Source: Frigoribacterium sp. Leaf263 (GTDB lineage Bacteria > Actinomycetota > Actinomycetes > Actinomycetales > Microbacteriaceae). From it: a DNA stretch of 64,000 bases. How positions within the stretch are numbered: position 1 is the first letter of the stretch; each line of letters opens with the position of its first letter. Positions 8,376-15,836 of this stretch are shown one piece after another. Position numbers and translations under genes: made by a program. The notes under the pieces were generated by a model. The model was not told the DNA's origin, did not search any database, and saw only the letters and a list, made by a program, of their open reading frames with translations. The stretch spans positions 468,208-532,207 of the forward strand of contig NZ_LMMO01000001.1 in NCBI RefSeq assembly GCF_001422285.1, written 5' to 3'.

Positions 8376-8830
8376 CCTCCCCGGACGCGGCGCCGCTGGA
8401 GGCGGCCGACCCGCTGGCGCTCGAGAGCCAGATCTGCTTCGCGCTCTCGGTCGCCTCGCGGAGCGTCGTCGCGGCGTACCGTCCCGTGCTCGAGCCGCTC
8501 GGTCTGACGCATCCGCAGTACCTCGTGATGCTGGCCCTCTGGCAGGGCCCGACCCTGACCCTCCGGGCGCTGGCCGAGACGCTCCGGCTCGACCCCGGCA
8601 CGCTCTCGCCGCTCGTCAAGCGACTCGAGAGCCAGGGTCTCGTCACCAGGAGGCGCGGGTCGGCCGACGAGCGCACCCTCGCCATCGCGCTGACACCCGC
8701 GGGCGCCGCCCTCCGGGGGGAGGCCGAATCGATCCCGTCGCGCATGATGCGGCGCCTCGGCGTCGAGCGCGACGAGCTCGTGCTGCTGCACCGGACCATG
8801 TCGAAGCTGATCGCGGCGGCCGAGAGCTGA
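8372..8830 (+). CDS. MarR-family regulator, OhrR-like
   Basis: A 152-residue winged-helix repressor. The segment ESQICFALSVASRSVVAAYRP carries a cysteine (Cys22) where OhrR proteins have their peroxide-sensing cysteine, and LTHPQYLVMLALW follows as in OhrR. The recognition region is LRLDPGTLSPLVKRLESQGLV and the wing has RRGSADERTLAIALT. By family it would sense organic hydroperoxides, but no ohr gene is adjacent in this window. It is coupled to the zinc-knuckle gene and probably controls the palindrome at 8088-8104. Confidence 0.87.
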   Translation: MTSPDAAPLEAADPLALESQICFALSVASRSVVAAYRPVLEPLGLTHPQYLVMLALWQGPTLTLRALAETLRLDPGTLSPLVKRLESQGLVTRRRGSADERTLAIALTPAGAALRGEAESIPSRMMRRLGVERDELVLLHRTMSKLIAAAES

Positions 8831-8831
8831 C

Positions 8832-8844
8832 CCGCGCCTCCTCG
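8832..8844 (+). repeat. Dispersed 13-bp word, intergenic copy
   Basis: Exact CCGCGCCTCCTCG one base after the regulator stop codon, between convergent genes. Confidence 0.85.
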
Positions 8845-8859
8845 GCGGTGGCAGCGGCG

Positions 8860-9171
8860 TCAGCGGAGGGGGACGGCGGCGGTCGCGTCGCGCGACCAGC
8901 TCACGGCCAGCGAGCCGCGGAGGGTGCGGATGTCGAGCTCCGAGCGGAACGAGTCGACGAAGTGCCGCGCCGACCGCTCGTCGGCCACGACGACGTCGAG
9001 TCGGAGCGAGCCGAGCTCGTCCGTCACGAGCACCGGTCCGTCCGAGAAGCGGACCAGGTACTGATGCGGGCTGATCGGCAGGCTCTCGTAGCGACTGCGG
9101 AGGTCGCGCTCGAGGGTGCGCACCGAGTCGATGCCGGCAGTGGGCCTCACCCGGGCGCTCATCGCGATCAT
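8860..9171 (-). CDS. Hypothetical protein (103 aa)
   Basis: It reads MIAMSARVRPTAGIDSV... and contains regular polar/hydrophobic alternation (YLVRFSDGPVLVTDELGSLRLDVVVADE) that looks like a real small alpha/beta domain rather than a shadow. ATG 9171 is the most natural start; an upstream in-frame start at 9276 would add 35 low-complexity residues. No family was recognised and there are no catalytic motifs. It is convergent with the MarR gene. Confidence 0.5.
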   Translation of the reverse strand: MIAMSARVRPTAGIDSVRTLERDLRSRYESLPISPHQYLVRFSDGPVLVTDELGSLRLDVVVADERSARHFVDSFRSELDIRTLRGSLAVSWSRDATAAVPLR

Positions 9172-9322
9172 GACGGCATGCTGCCGGGTCGAGGCGTCCA
9201 CCGGATGAACGGGACGTGACGACTCCCTCGGCTCCCGAGAGGGCGCCGGAGCGCCGGGCTGGTCACCCGCTCTCACCCGCTCTCACCCGGTCCGCCTCTT
9301 GGGGGACACCGGTCCCGGGCAG

Positions 9323-9366
9323 TACTGTCACGACTGGCGGAACCCGAACCCGCCACCTGTCAGGAG
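9323..9366 (+). promoter_or_regulatory. Candidate promoter and Shine-Dalgarno of the secreted protein gene
   Basis: TACTGT (9323-9328) fits a -10 box and CAGGAG (9361-9366) is a good ribosome-binding site 9 bases before ATG 9376. Upstream, 9263-9290 holds three tandem copies of a 10-bp CTCACCCGCT-like unit, a possible activator or repressor array. Confidence 0.4.
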
Positions 9367-9375
9367 TACACCCGC

Positions 9376-10917
9376 ATGCGGAGAATCACCGGCATCGTCG
9401 CGCTCGCGACCGCCTTGACCCTGGGGGTGTCGGCTCCGGCCCTCGCCGCCTCGACCGGCTCGACCGGCGTCACCGGCTCGACGAGCAGCACGGTCGTCAG
9501 CAGCTCATCCGCCGCCCCCTCGAAGTCGGCCGCTGCGAAGAAGGCGGCTGCTGCGAAGGCGGCTGCTGCGAAGAAGGCGGCTGCTGCGAAGGCCGCCGCT
9601 GCGAAGAAGGCCGCGGCTGCGAAGGCCGCCGCCGCGAAGAAGGCGGCCGCCGCCCAGGCCGCCGCCACCGCGGCGTCCACGCCGCGTCAGCTGACGGCGA
9701 CCGCGGCCGGCCCGACCTCCGTCGTCTTCGCCTGGAAGGCGCCCGCGACGAGCGGTCGCCCGGCCCCGGCCGGCTACACGGTCACCGTCGTCTCGTCCGA
9801 CGGGCGCCCCGTCGGGCGCACGGTCTGGGTCCGCACGCCGAGCACGAGCACCCGCGTCGACGGCCTCGCCGCCGGCGCGACGTTCCGGTTCGAGGTGAGG
9901 GCCTGGACCAGGGGCGTCGCGAGTCCCGCCGCGCGTGTCGCGTACACGACGGCCGCCGCCCCGGTCGACCTCGGCACGGCGGTCTTCGCAGTCACGGACG
10001 GACGCATCGTCGCGTTCCCGACCGTCGACTCCGCGCCCGTCGACGTCGCGGCCGCCCCCGCGTCTCCCGGTGGCTACGACGTCGCCGCGAACGGCGATGC
10101 GGTCGTCCTCGACTCCGTCGCCGGGACGCTCGTCCGCCACCCCGCCACGCAGGCCGGTCCGGTCACCCTGGCGACGGACCTCGTCGGAGCCCGCGAGCTG
10201 CACGTCGCCTCGAAGGGCACGGCCTACGTGCTGACGGCCGGCGGCTCCCTCGTCGCCTTCGGCGCGGACGGCACGCGTCGCACGGTCGAGGCGGCCTTCC
10301 CCTCGACGCCGCTGCAGCTGGACGTGCGGCCGAACGGCGACGTCGTCGTGCTGTACACGAGCGTCCTCCGCACCTACCCGGCCGCCGGCGGTGCGCCGAC
10401 CGAGAGCGTCTTCACGCAGGGGACCACCCGCCTGAACGACATCATCGCCGGAGCCGGGACGACGACCTACTACGAGGCCAACAGCGGCGGCGCCGTCGGT
10501 CTGCAGTTCTGGTCCATCGACGACGGCTCGGGGGTCTCGAGCGGCATCACGAGCACGACGGACCGCACGACCTACGCCGCCGGCGGCTACGGGCTGAACG
10601 GCTCGTTCTACGCGCTGCAGGCTTCGCAGTTCTGCCTGCCGTTCCCCAGCCCGAACCGACCGCCGTGCACGGTCGACCTGGCCTCGAAGGACATCGTCGT
10701 CACCTCGGCGTCGGGCGTCCGCACCGTCGTCCCCGCCACGGGCGTCGCCCTGCAGAGCGAGTCGCGCCCCGGCAGCATCACGGCCGACGCCGACGGCGTC
10801 CTGTTCGTCGGTCTCGCCGGCGGTGCGACCCCGGGTCTGTGGAGCTTCGCCCCCGAGGGAGGCGCGGCGCAGCTGGTCGAGGCCGGCGCCTTCACCGACG
10901 TGAAGGTCGTCGACTGA
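9376..10917 (+). CDS. Secreted Lys/Ala-repeat protein with Fn3 and beta-propeller-like domains
   Basis: A 513-residue protein. It has a signal peptide (MRRITGIVALATALTLGVSAPALA, cleavage near ALAAS) and a Ser/Thr linker. A strictly periodic AAKKAAAAK helix repeat follows (about residues 52-98) resembling histone H1 tails or cell-wall/DNA-binding linkers. Next is a fibronectin-type-III domain (TPRQLTATAAGPTSVVFAWKAP...) and then about 300 residues of repeated VxxxGxxVVLDS-like strands suggesting an NHL-type propeller. The exported polycationic helix could bind teichoic or other anionic wall polymers; that is inference. It stands alone with its own promoter. Confidence 0.8.
   Translation: MRRITGIVALATALTLGVSAPALAASTGSTGVTGSTSSTVVSSSSAAPSKSAAAKKAAAAKAAAAKKAAAAKAAAAKKAAAAKAAAAKKAAAAQAAATAASTPRQLTATAAGPTSVVFAWKAPATSGRPAPAGYTVTVVSSDGRPVGRTVWVRTPSTSTRVDGLAAGATFRFEVRAWTRGVASPAARVAYTTAAAPVDLGTAVFAVTDGRIVAFPTVDSAPVDVAAAPASPGGYDVAANGDAVVLDSVAGTLVRHPATQAGPVTLATDLVGARELHVASKGTAYVLTAGGSLVAFGADGTRRTVEAAFPSTPLQLDVRPNGDVVVLYTSVLRTYPAAGGAPTESVFTQGTTRLNDIIAGAGTTTYYEANSGGAVGLQFWSIDDGSGVSSGITSTTDRTTYAAGGYGLNGSFYALQASQFCLPFPSPNRPPCTVDLASKDIVVTSASGVRTVVPATGVALQSESRPGSITADADGVLFVGLAGGATPGLWSFAPEGGAAQLVEAGAFTDVKVVD
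9526..9665 (+). repeat. GCGAAGAAGGC-type repeat coding for the Lys/Ala helix
   Basis: Units of 15-30 bases (GCTGCGAAGAAGGCGGCTGC-like) recur about seven times. They encode (A)AKKAAAAKA and would allow slippage in protein length. Confidence 0.75.
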
Positions 10918-10962
10918 CCCGTCGTGCCGTACCGCCGGACGGGGCGGGTCGGCCGGGTGCGA

Positions 10963-11694
10963 CTAGCGCCCGGCGGCCCGCCCTTCGTCGTCGAACTCGG
11001 CGACCGTGGCCGCGATGAGCGCGTAGGCGGCCTCGTGCGCCGCCTCGTCGTCGCGCGCCGTGAGGGCGTCGGCCAGGGCGTGATGCCGGGCGGCGCTGGA
11101 GGGCGTGTAGTCGGTGATCGTGAAGCGCCGCTCTTCGGTGCGGGTGCGCAGCAGGGCCTCGACCGTCCCGGCGAAGTGCCCGATGACGGAGTTGCCCGAT
11201 CCGTGCAGGATCGCCGTGTGGAAGGCGATGTCGGCCTCGAGGTACCGACGCCCGTCGCCGGCGGCCCCGGCCTCGAGCATCGTGCTCGCGGCCTGCTGCA
11301 CGAGCGCGGCCTGGAGCGGGTCCAGTCGGGTCGCGCTGAGCCGGGCGGCCACGGGTTCGAGGCCCAGTCTCAGCTCGAGGAGCTCGCGCATCTGCGTGTG
11401 GTACTCGGAGCCCCGACCGCGCCAGAGGATGATCTGCGGGTTCATGAGATCCCAGGAGGCGCGGGGCAGCACCTGCGTGCCCACCCGCTGCCGAGGCTCC
11501 ACCATGCCGAGCGACTGCAGCACGCGCAGCGACTCGCGGAGCACGGAGCGCGAGACGGAGAACCTCAGGGCCAGGTCGTCGAGGTTCAGGATGGAGGCCG
11601 GGGCGAGTCGTCCGTCGACGATGTCCTGGCCGAGGACGTCGACGACCCGGCCGTGCAGACCTCGTTCGCGGGCGGGCGGGAGTCGGAGCGTCAT
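10963..11694 (-). CDS. FadR-type GntR transcriptional regulator, probably of gluconate genes
   Basis: A 243-residue protein with an N-terminal winged helix (LDDLALRFSVSRSVLRESLRVLQSLGMVEPRQRVGTQV) and a C-terminal FCD domain. The FCD domain carries the ligand- and metal-binding pattern LELRLGLEPVAARLSA, DIAFHTAILHGSGN and ARHHALADAL. I prefer the start at 11694 (MTLRLPPARE) over 11757 because the first 21 residues of the longer form are low-complexity. It is divergent from the gluconokinase gene, the usual arrangement for a gluconate repressor. An exact variant of the dispersed word with one change lies at 11452-11464. Confidence 0.85.
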   Translation of the reverse strand: MTLRLPPARERGLHGRVVDVLGQDIVDGRLAPASILNLDDLALRFSVSRSVLRESLRVLQSLGMVEPRQRVGTQVLPRASWDLMNPQIILWRGRGSEYHTQMRELLELRLGLEPVAARLSATRLDPLQAALVQQAASTMLEAGAAGDGRRYLEADIAFHTAILHGSGNSVIGHFAGTVEALLRTRTEERRFTITDYTPSSAARHHALADALTARDDEAAHEAAYALIAATVAEFDDEGRAAGR

Positions 11695-11760
11695 CGTGGG
11701 TTCCTGGGGTCGGGGCGGGCCGTCTTGCCGGTCGGGGCGCCGTGTGGCACACTCCATAAA

Positions 11761-11782
11761 TCTGATTATTCACCTGATCAGA
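11761..11782 (+). promoter_or_regulatory. Candidate GntR operator
   Basis: TCTGAT (11761-11766) and ATCAGA (11777-11782) form an inverted repeat with a 10-base spacer. The right part also contains the palindrome CTGATCAG (11774-11781). This is the AT-richest spot of the divergent region 11695-11980, where a repressor site is expected. Confidence 0.5.
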
Positions 11783-11897
11783 TCGATCGCGTGCTCCAGA
11801 CTGCCAGACCCGTTCTCGCACCGGGTCCGCGATCGATCCCGCACCATCCACCTGACGAAGAGGTCGCATCGCCGCGTCCTCGAGAGGATGCGACAGC

Positions 11898-11981
11898 ATG
11901 CACCTGATCGCCTCGGCCACCGCCGCCCCCACGCCCTCGACGGCCCACGCCGGCGTCCTGCTCGCGAGCGCGGCCGTCTGA
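11898..11981 (+). other. 27-codon ORF ahead of gntK; possible leader peptide or permease remnant
   Basis: It encodes MHLIASATAAPTPSTAHAG then VLLASAAV, with its TGA overlapping the gntK ATG (TGATG). The wording resembles the first 25-30 residues of gluconate permeases (GntP), which begin with a short polar stretch and a hydrophobic helix. No further GntP sequence follows. It could be a deletion scar of gntP or a coupled leader peptide. I cannot confirm either. Confidence 0.4.
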
Positions 11982-12532
11982 TGGCCGTCGTCGAGAACCC
12001 GACCCGCGCCTCCTCGGGGCTGTACGCCGCCGACCCGGTGCTGGTGGTCATGGGCGTGTCGGGGTCGGGCAAGTCGACCCTCGCCGCCCTGCTGGCCGAC
12101 GAGCTCGGCTGGGATCTCGCCGAGGGCGACGATCTGCACCCCGACGAGAACGTCGCGAAGATGGCGGCGGGCACGCCCCTCGACGACGACGACCGCGCGC
12201 CCTGGCTCGACACCGTGTCGTCGTGGATCATCGAGCACGCCCTGGCGGGCGTGCCCGGCGTCATCACCTGCTCGGCGCTGAAGCGGCGGTACCGCGACGT
12301 GCTGCGCGAGCACAACGTCGTCTTCGTCTACCTGCGCGGCACGCGCGAGCTGCTCGGCGACCGGATGGCCGCACGCGAGGGGCACTTCATGCCGACGACG
12401 CTGCTCGACTCGCAGGTCGCCACGCTCGAGCCGCCGCAGGCCGACGAGCGGCATGTGGTCGTCGACGCGGGCCGCGCACCCGCCGACGAGGTCGCCGACG
12501 TGATCCGGCTGCTCGGGCTGACCCGCGCCTGA
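11981..12532 (+). CDS. gntK: Gluconokinase
   Basis: Phosphorylates gluconate to 6-phosphogluconate for the pentose phosphate pathway. The P-loop is MGVSGSGKST at residues 24-33, followed by the family residues EGDDLHPDENVAKMAAGTPLDDDDRAPWL and CSALKRRYRD. The length of 183 residues is about 20 longer than usual because of an N-terminal extension (MAVVENPTRASSGLYAADP). The TRASS part of that extension is an exact copy of the dispersed 13-bp word. Whether the extension is translated depends on start choice, but no internal start with a better site is apparent. It is divergent from the GntR regulator. Confidence 0.93.
   Translation: MAVVENPTRASSGLYAADPVLVVMGVSGSGKSTLAALLADELGWDLAEGDDLHPDENVAKMAAGTPLDDDDRAPWLDTVSSWIIEHALAGVPGVITCSALKRRYRDVLREHNVVFVYLRGTRELLGDRMAAREGHFMPTTLLDSQVATLEPPQADERHVVVDAGRAPADEVADVIRLLGLTRA
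12004..12016 (+). repeat. Dispersed 13-bp word, coding copy in the gntK extension
   Basis: Exact CCGCGCCTCCTCG, here in the frame that yields TRASS. It lies in sequence outside the conserved kinase core. Confidence 0.8.
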
Positions 12533-12557
12533 TGCGCGGTCCGTGCCCGCCGGCGAC

Positions 12558-13040
12558 TCAGGCGGGGGCGCCCGCGAGGGCGGCGACGGAGACCACGGTC
12601 GCCTCGTCGCGGTCGAGATCGACGACGGCGAGGTGGTCGAGGATCAGCACGGCGCCCACCGCGAGGGCGGCCTGACGCGTGGCCGCGACGTGGGGCCGGT
12701 AGCCGGTCCCGTTGACGTCGGCGTCGACGGGCGCCCAGCCGAGCGGCTCGAGCGCCGCGAGGAGGCTCGTGTGCAGGTCGGTCAGGAGCTCCGGCTCGAC
12801 GAGTGCGACGGGCACGTCGCGGTTCGGGCCGAATCGTGCGGTCGCCCCGATGGCCGTCGGGATGGGCTGCTTGCCCGCCGCCACCCCGGCGACGGCCTCG
12901 ACGACCGCGTGGCGGCCCGACAGGACGCCGAACGGGGGCACGACGGTGGCGTGCAGCGGGAACCTCGCGACCGCGTGACGGTCGCCGACGACCAGGGCGT
13001 CGATCGGGGCGATGATGGAGAAGTGCGGCACGAGCGCCAC
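12558..13040 (-). CDS. 2H phosphoesterase / 2'-5' RNA ligase-like protein
   Basis: A 160-residue protein with the two short HxT/HxA motifs of the 2H superfamily: LHATVV (His30-Thr32) and RPHVAA (His117-Ala119), each in the expected half of the fold. Family members hydrolyse cyclic phosphates or 2'-5' linkages in RNA-like substrates. The second motif has Ala rather than Thr/Ser, which is seen in some members but may alter activity. It starts with GTG at 13040. Substrate unknown. Confidence 0.78.
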   Translation of the reverse strand: MALVPHFSIIAPIDALVVGDRHAVARFPLHATVVPPFGVLSGRHAVVEAVAGVAAGKQPIPTAIGATARFGPNRDVPVALVEPELLTDLHTSLLAALEPLGWAPVDADVNGTGYRPHVAATRQAALAVGAVLILDHLAVVDLDRDEATVVSVAALAGAPA

Positions 13041-13097
13041 CGTACGCCGCCGCCCCTGCGCGGCGTCCCCCGGTCGGCGCTGCCGGGCATCGGGGTC

Positions 13098-13601
13098 TCA
13101 GCCGGAGGCGCGTGGCGAGGTCCGCCCGTCCGCCACCCGGTCCCGGGCCGTGTCGCTGCGGGGCCCGACGGGCACCGATCGGGTCGCCTGCGCGAGCCCC
13201 GAGACGGGAACGTCGACGTACATGCTCTCGGCGCGCTCGACCACGAACGTCTCGTGCCAGATGCCGACGGCGCCCGGCGCCGAGCGGGCGCGGCGGTTGA
13301 AGGCGCTCCAGGCCGGTCGGTGGGCCTGGTCGGGTGAGCTCGCATACGCGTAGAGCTTCTCGAGCGACGTCCAGTACTGGACGAGCACCGGGCCGCCGCG
13401 GCCGATCGTCACCCGCAGTCCCGTGATGCCGCTGTCGGGGTCGCGGAAGAGCTCGGTGAGCATCGGCCCCATCGCGCCGAAGACCGGGAGCCACTGGTCG
13501 GGTCGCCACCACCGGTTGATGCGCATCCCGATCAGGAAGACGACGAGCTCCCCGTCGTGCTCGTGGGTGGTCCGGCTCGGTCTCGGCTTGACTCGTGACA
13601 T
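13098..13601 (-). CDS. DUF4188 family protein
   Basis: A 167-residue protein with the DUF4188 wording: VVFLIGMRINRWWRPDQWLPVFGAM, MLTEL, GGPVLVQYWTSLEKLYAYA and GIWHETFVV. The family is related to heme-type dimeric alpha/beta-barrel (ABM-like) proteins and is often listed as monooxygenase-like. The conserved His in GIWHET could bind heme, but this is not shown. It is divergent from a MerR gene, and both start beside a 40-bp palindrome, so it is very likely that regulator's target. Confidence 0.85.
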   Translation of the reverse strand: MSRVKPRPSRTTHEHDGELVVFLIGMRINRWWRPDQWLPVFGAMGPMLTELFRDPDSGITGLRVTIGRGGPVLVQYWTSLEKLYAYASSPDQAHRPAWSAFNRRARSAPGAVGIWHETFVVERAESMYVDVPVSGLAQATRSVPVGPRSDTARDRVADGRTSPRASG

Positions 13602-13616
13602 GGTCTCTCCTTAGAT

Positions 13617-13656
13617 GGATAGTGCTGCTCTCCAATATTGGAGAGCAGTACTATCC
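13617..13656 (+). promoter_or_regulatory. 40-bp near-perfect palindrome, MerR-type operator with back-to-back promoters
   Basis: Each 20-base arm runs from GGATAGT outward to CTCTCCAAT at the centre, with a single mismatch between arms (G13624 against A13650-side partner). TACTAT (13649-13654) and the mirror CACTAT on the other strand can act as -10 boxes for the two divergent genes. Its size and symmetry exceed a typical MerR site. Confidence 0.75.
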
Positions 13657-13672
13657 AATGTCAAGGGGTCCC

Positions 13673-14281
13673 GTGCGCATCTCTCAGCTCGCCGAGACGA
13701 CCGGGGTCGCGGTCGCCACGATCAAGTACTACCTCCGCGAGGGGCTCGTCCCCGAGGGCGAACGCACCAGCGCGACCCAGGCGCAGTACGGCGACGAGCA
13801 CGTCCGACGGCTGCGCCTCGTCCGCGCCCTGCTCGGGGTGGGCGGTCTCAGCGTCGCCACGGCCCGCGCCGTGCTCGCCCAGCTCGACGGAGAGCACGCG
13901 TCGATCGCCGAGATGCTCGGCGTCGCCCAGACGGCGGTGACCCCGACGGCCGACGAGGGCCTCGACCTCGGTCGCGCCCGGGCGCTCGTCGAGCACTGGG
14001 GGTGGTCGATCGATCCCGACTCCGACGACGTCCTCGCGGCGCTCGAGGTCGCCGTCGCGGGTCTCGACGCGGCCGGCTTCGATCTGCCCGAGAGCACGCT
14101 CGACGGGTACGCCCGCGCGATGGCCACGGTCGCCGAGGCCGAGATCGAGGGCATCCCGGTCGACTCGGTCGACGCCGCCGTGCAGTACGTCGTGCTGGGC
14201 ACGGTGCTGGTGGAGCCGCTGCTGCTCGCGCTCCGGCGACTGGCGCAGCAGGACGCCTCCTGGCGGCGGTTCGGGGTCTGA
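13673..14281 (+). CDS. MerR-family transcriptional regulator
   Basis: A 202-residue protein beginning RISQLAETTGVAVATIKYYLREGLVPEGERTSATQAQY, the classical MerR winged helix. A dimerisation helix and a roughly 100-residue C-terminal effector domain without the metal-binding cysteines of MerR/SoxR follow, so it probably senses an organic ligand. I chose GTG 13673 because AAGGGG lies just upstream and because the alternative ATG 13658 is only four bases from the -10 box. It is divergent from the DUF4188 gene across the palindrome. Confidence 0.88.
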   Translation: MRISQLAETTGVAVATIKYYLREGLVPEGERTSATQAQYGDEHVRRLRLVRALLGVGGLSVATARAVLAQLDGEHASIAEMLGVAQTAVTPTADEGLDLGRARALVEHWGWSIDPDSDDVLAALEVAVAGLDAAGFDLPESTLDGYARAMATVAEAEIEGIPVDSVDAAVQYVVLGTVLVEPLLLALRRLAQQDASWRRFGV

Positions 14282-14317
14282 CCCCGCGCGTCCGCGCGTC
14301 CGCCTCGCCGCGGTCGA

Positions 14318-15754
14318 TCAGGAGGCGCGGTGCGCGCCCCGCAGGCCGACGGACGACACCACCGCGCTCGCCGCCAGGAGCACCGCGACCACCACGATGA
14401 CGCGATGGAACCCATCGACGGTCAACGCGCCTCCGGCGATGATGCCGAGGAATGCGACCGCGACCAGCCCGGCCACCCGCGAGATCGCGTTGTTGACGGC
14501 CGAGGCGATGCCGGACTGCGCGGCGGGCACCCGCGAGAGCACCGTCGAGGTCAGCGGTGCGACGGTCACGGCGAGACCCAGGCCGAAGAGCACGACTCCC
14601 GGCAGGATCTGCCACCGGACGTCGATGGGCTCGCGGACGAGCAGCATCCAGAGGAAACCGGCGGCGGTGATGAGCGGGCCGACGGTCATGAACGGCCGGG
14701 GCCCGTGGCGTGCCGCGAGGGTGCCGAACAGGGTCGAGAACAGCAGCGAGACGATCGTGGTGGGCAGGGTGACGAGCCCGGCGAGCGTGGCCGGCAGACC
14801 CGCGAGCTCCTGGACGACCAGGGGGATGGTGAGGGTCCCGAGGCTCAGCGCGGCGTAGACGCCGACCGTGGCGAGGTTGCCGACGGTGAACTCGCGGGTG
14901 CGGAACAGCGACAGGGGCATCATCGGAGCGGGTGCGCGGCGCTCCCACCAGACGAAGCCGCCGAGCGCCGCCAGGCCCACGATCAGCGGGGCCACGACGA
15001 ACCAGGCGCCGAACCCCACGCGCTGCCCCTCGATCAGCGCGAAGACCGGGCCCGCGAGGCCCACGGCGGCGAGTGCGGCGCCGATCACGTCGACGTGCGC
15101 GGGCGCTCCGTCCGCGCCCCGATGGGCGTCGCCGGGGAGGCGCGTCATCAGCATCAGGGTCAGCAGCACGGGCACGACGACGACGGCGAACACCCAGCGC
15201 CAGCCGATCGTGTCGACCAGGGCTCCTCCGGTCAGCGGACCGATGAGGAACGCGACCCCGGTCCAGGCGGTCCAGGCGCCGATCGCGCGGCCCTGCGCCG
15301 CACCCGTGAAGGTCGAGGTGATGAGCGCGAGACTGCTCGGGACGAGCAGCGCCGCCGCGACGCCCTGCAGCGCTCGGGCGGCGATCAGCAGACCGGGGTC
15401 GGGTGCGAGGGCGGCCAGCACGCTCGTGACCGCGAAGGCGACCAGCCCGATGCGGAGCACCCGCACCCGCCCGAAGGTGTCGCTGAGCGATCCGGCGACG
15501 AGCATCAGCGAGCCGAGGGCGAGCAGGTAGGCGTCGACCACCCACTGCTGCAGCACGAGGTCGGCCCCGGCGGCGCCCGGCCCCTGCGCCGCGCCCTGGC
15601 CCACGAGCTCGCGGGCGATGGCGGGCAGGGCGACGGTCACGATCGATCCGTCGAGGAACGCCACGGACGACGCCAGCACGGCCACGGCGAGCACCACGCG
15701 GCGGCCGCGCAGGGTCGCGGCGGAGGGGGCCGTCTCGGATCCGGGGATGGTCAT
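14318..15754 (-). CDS. MFS drug/multidrug efflux transporter (DHA2/EmrB type)
   Basis: 478 residues with about 14 predicted membrane helices. Motif A is visible as GSLMLVAGSLSDTFGRVRVL, motif C as FLIGPLTGGALVDTIGWRW and the opening as SSVAFLDGSIVTVALPAIAREL. These are the features of proton-coupled DHA2 exporters (QacA/EmrB). The last codons (HRAS-stop) coincide with a degenerate copy of the dispersed word. It is convergent with the MerR gene and has no regulator of its own nearby, so the substrate cannot be inferred. Confidence 0.9.
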   Translation of the reverse strand: MTIPGSETAPSAATLRGRRVVLAVAVLASSVAFLDGSIVTVALPAIARELVGQGAAQGPGAAGADLVLQQWVVDAYLLALGSLMLVAGSLSDTFGRVRVLRIGLVAFAVTSVLAALAPDPGLLIAARALQGVAAALLVPSSLALITSTFTGAAQGRAIGAWTAWTGVAFLIGPLTGGALVDTIGWRWVFAVVVVPVLLTLMLMTRLPGDAHRGADGAPAHVDVIGAALAAVGLAGPVFALIEGQRVGFGAWFVVAPLIVGLAALGGFVWWERRAPAPMMPLSLFRTREFTVGNLATVGVYAALSLGTLTIPLVVQELAGLPATLAGLVTLPTTIVSLLFSTLFGTLAARHGPRPFMTVGPLITAAGFLWMLLVREPIDVRWQILPGVVLFGLGLAVTVAPLTSTVLSRVPAAQSGIASAVNNAISRVAGLVAVAFLGIIAGGALTVDGFHRVIVVVAVLLAASAVVSSVGLRGAHRAS

Positions 15755-15836
15755 GCGTCGACGCTCATGCTGCAGCCAACACCCGTCGGAGCCCGGGCGA
15801 TACCCGGTCGGTCGGGTGATTCGCCGACGGGCCCGA

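Noticed and set aside
9526-9665. Repeat block considered as a CRISPR or mobile-element end
   Set aside because: It is an in-frame Lys/Ala coding repeat inside a secreted protein, with no spacers or terminal inverted repeats.
13595-13672. MerR gene start at 13595 or ATG 13658
   Set aside because: The first lies before the palindrome and would translate through the operator. The second is only 4 bases after the -10 box and lacks a ribosome site. GTG 13673 follows AAGGGG.
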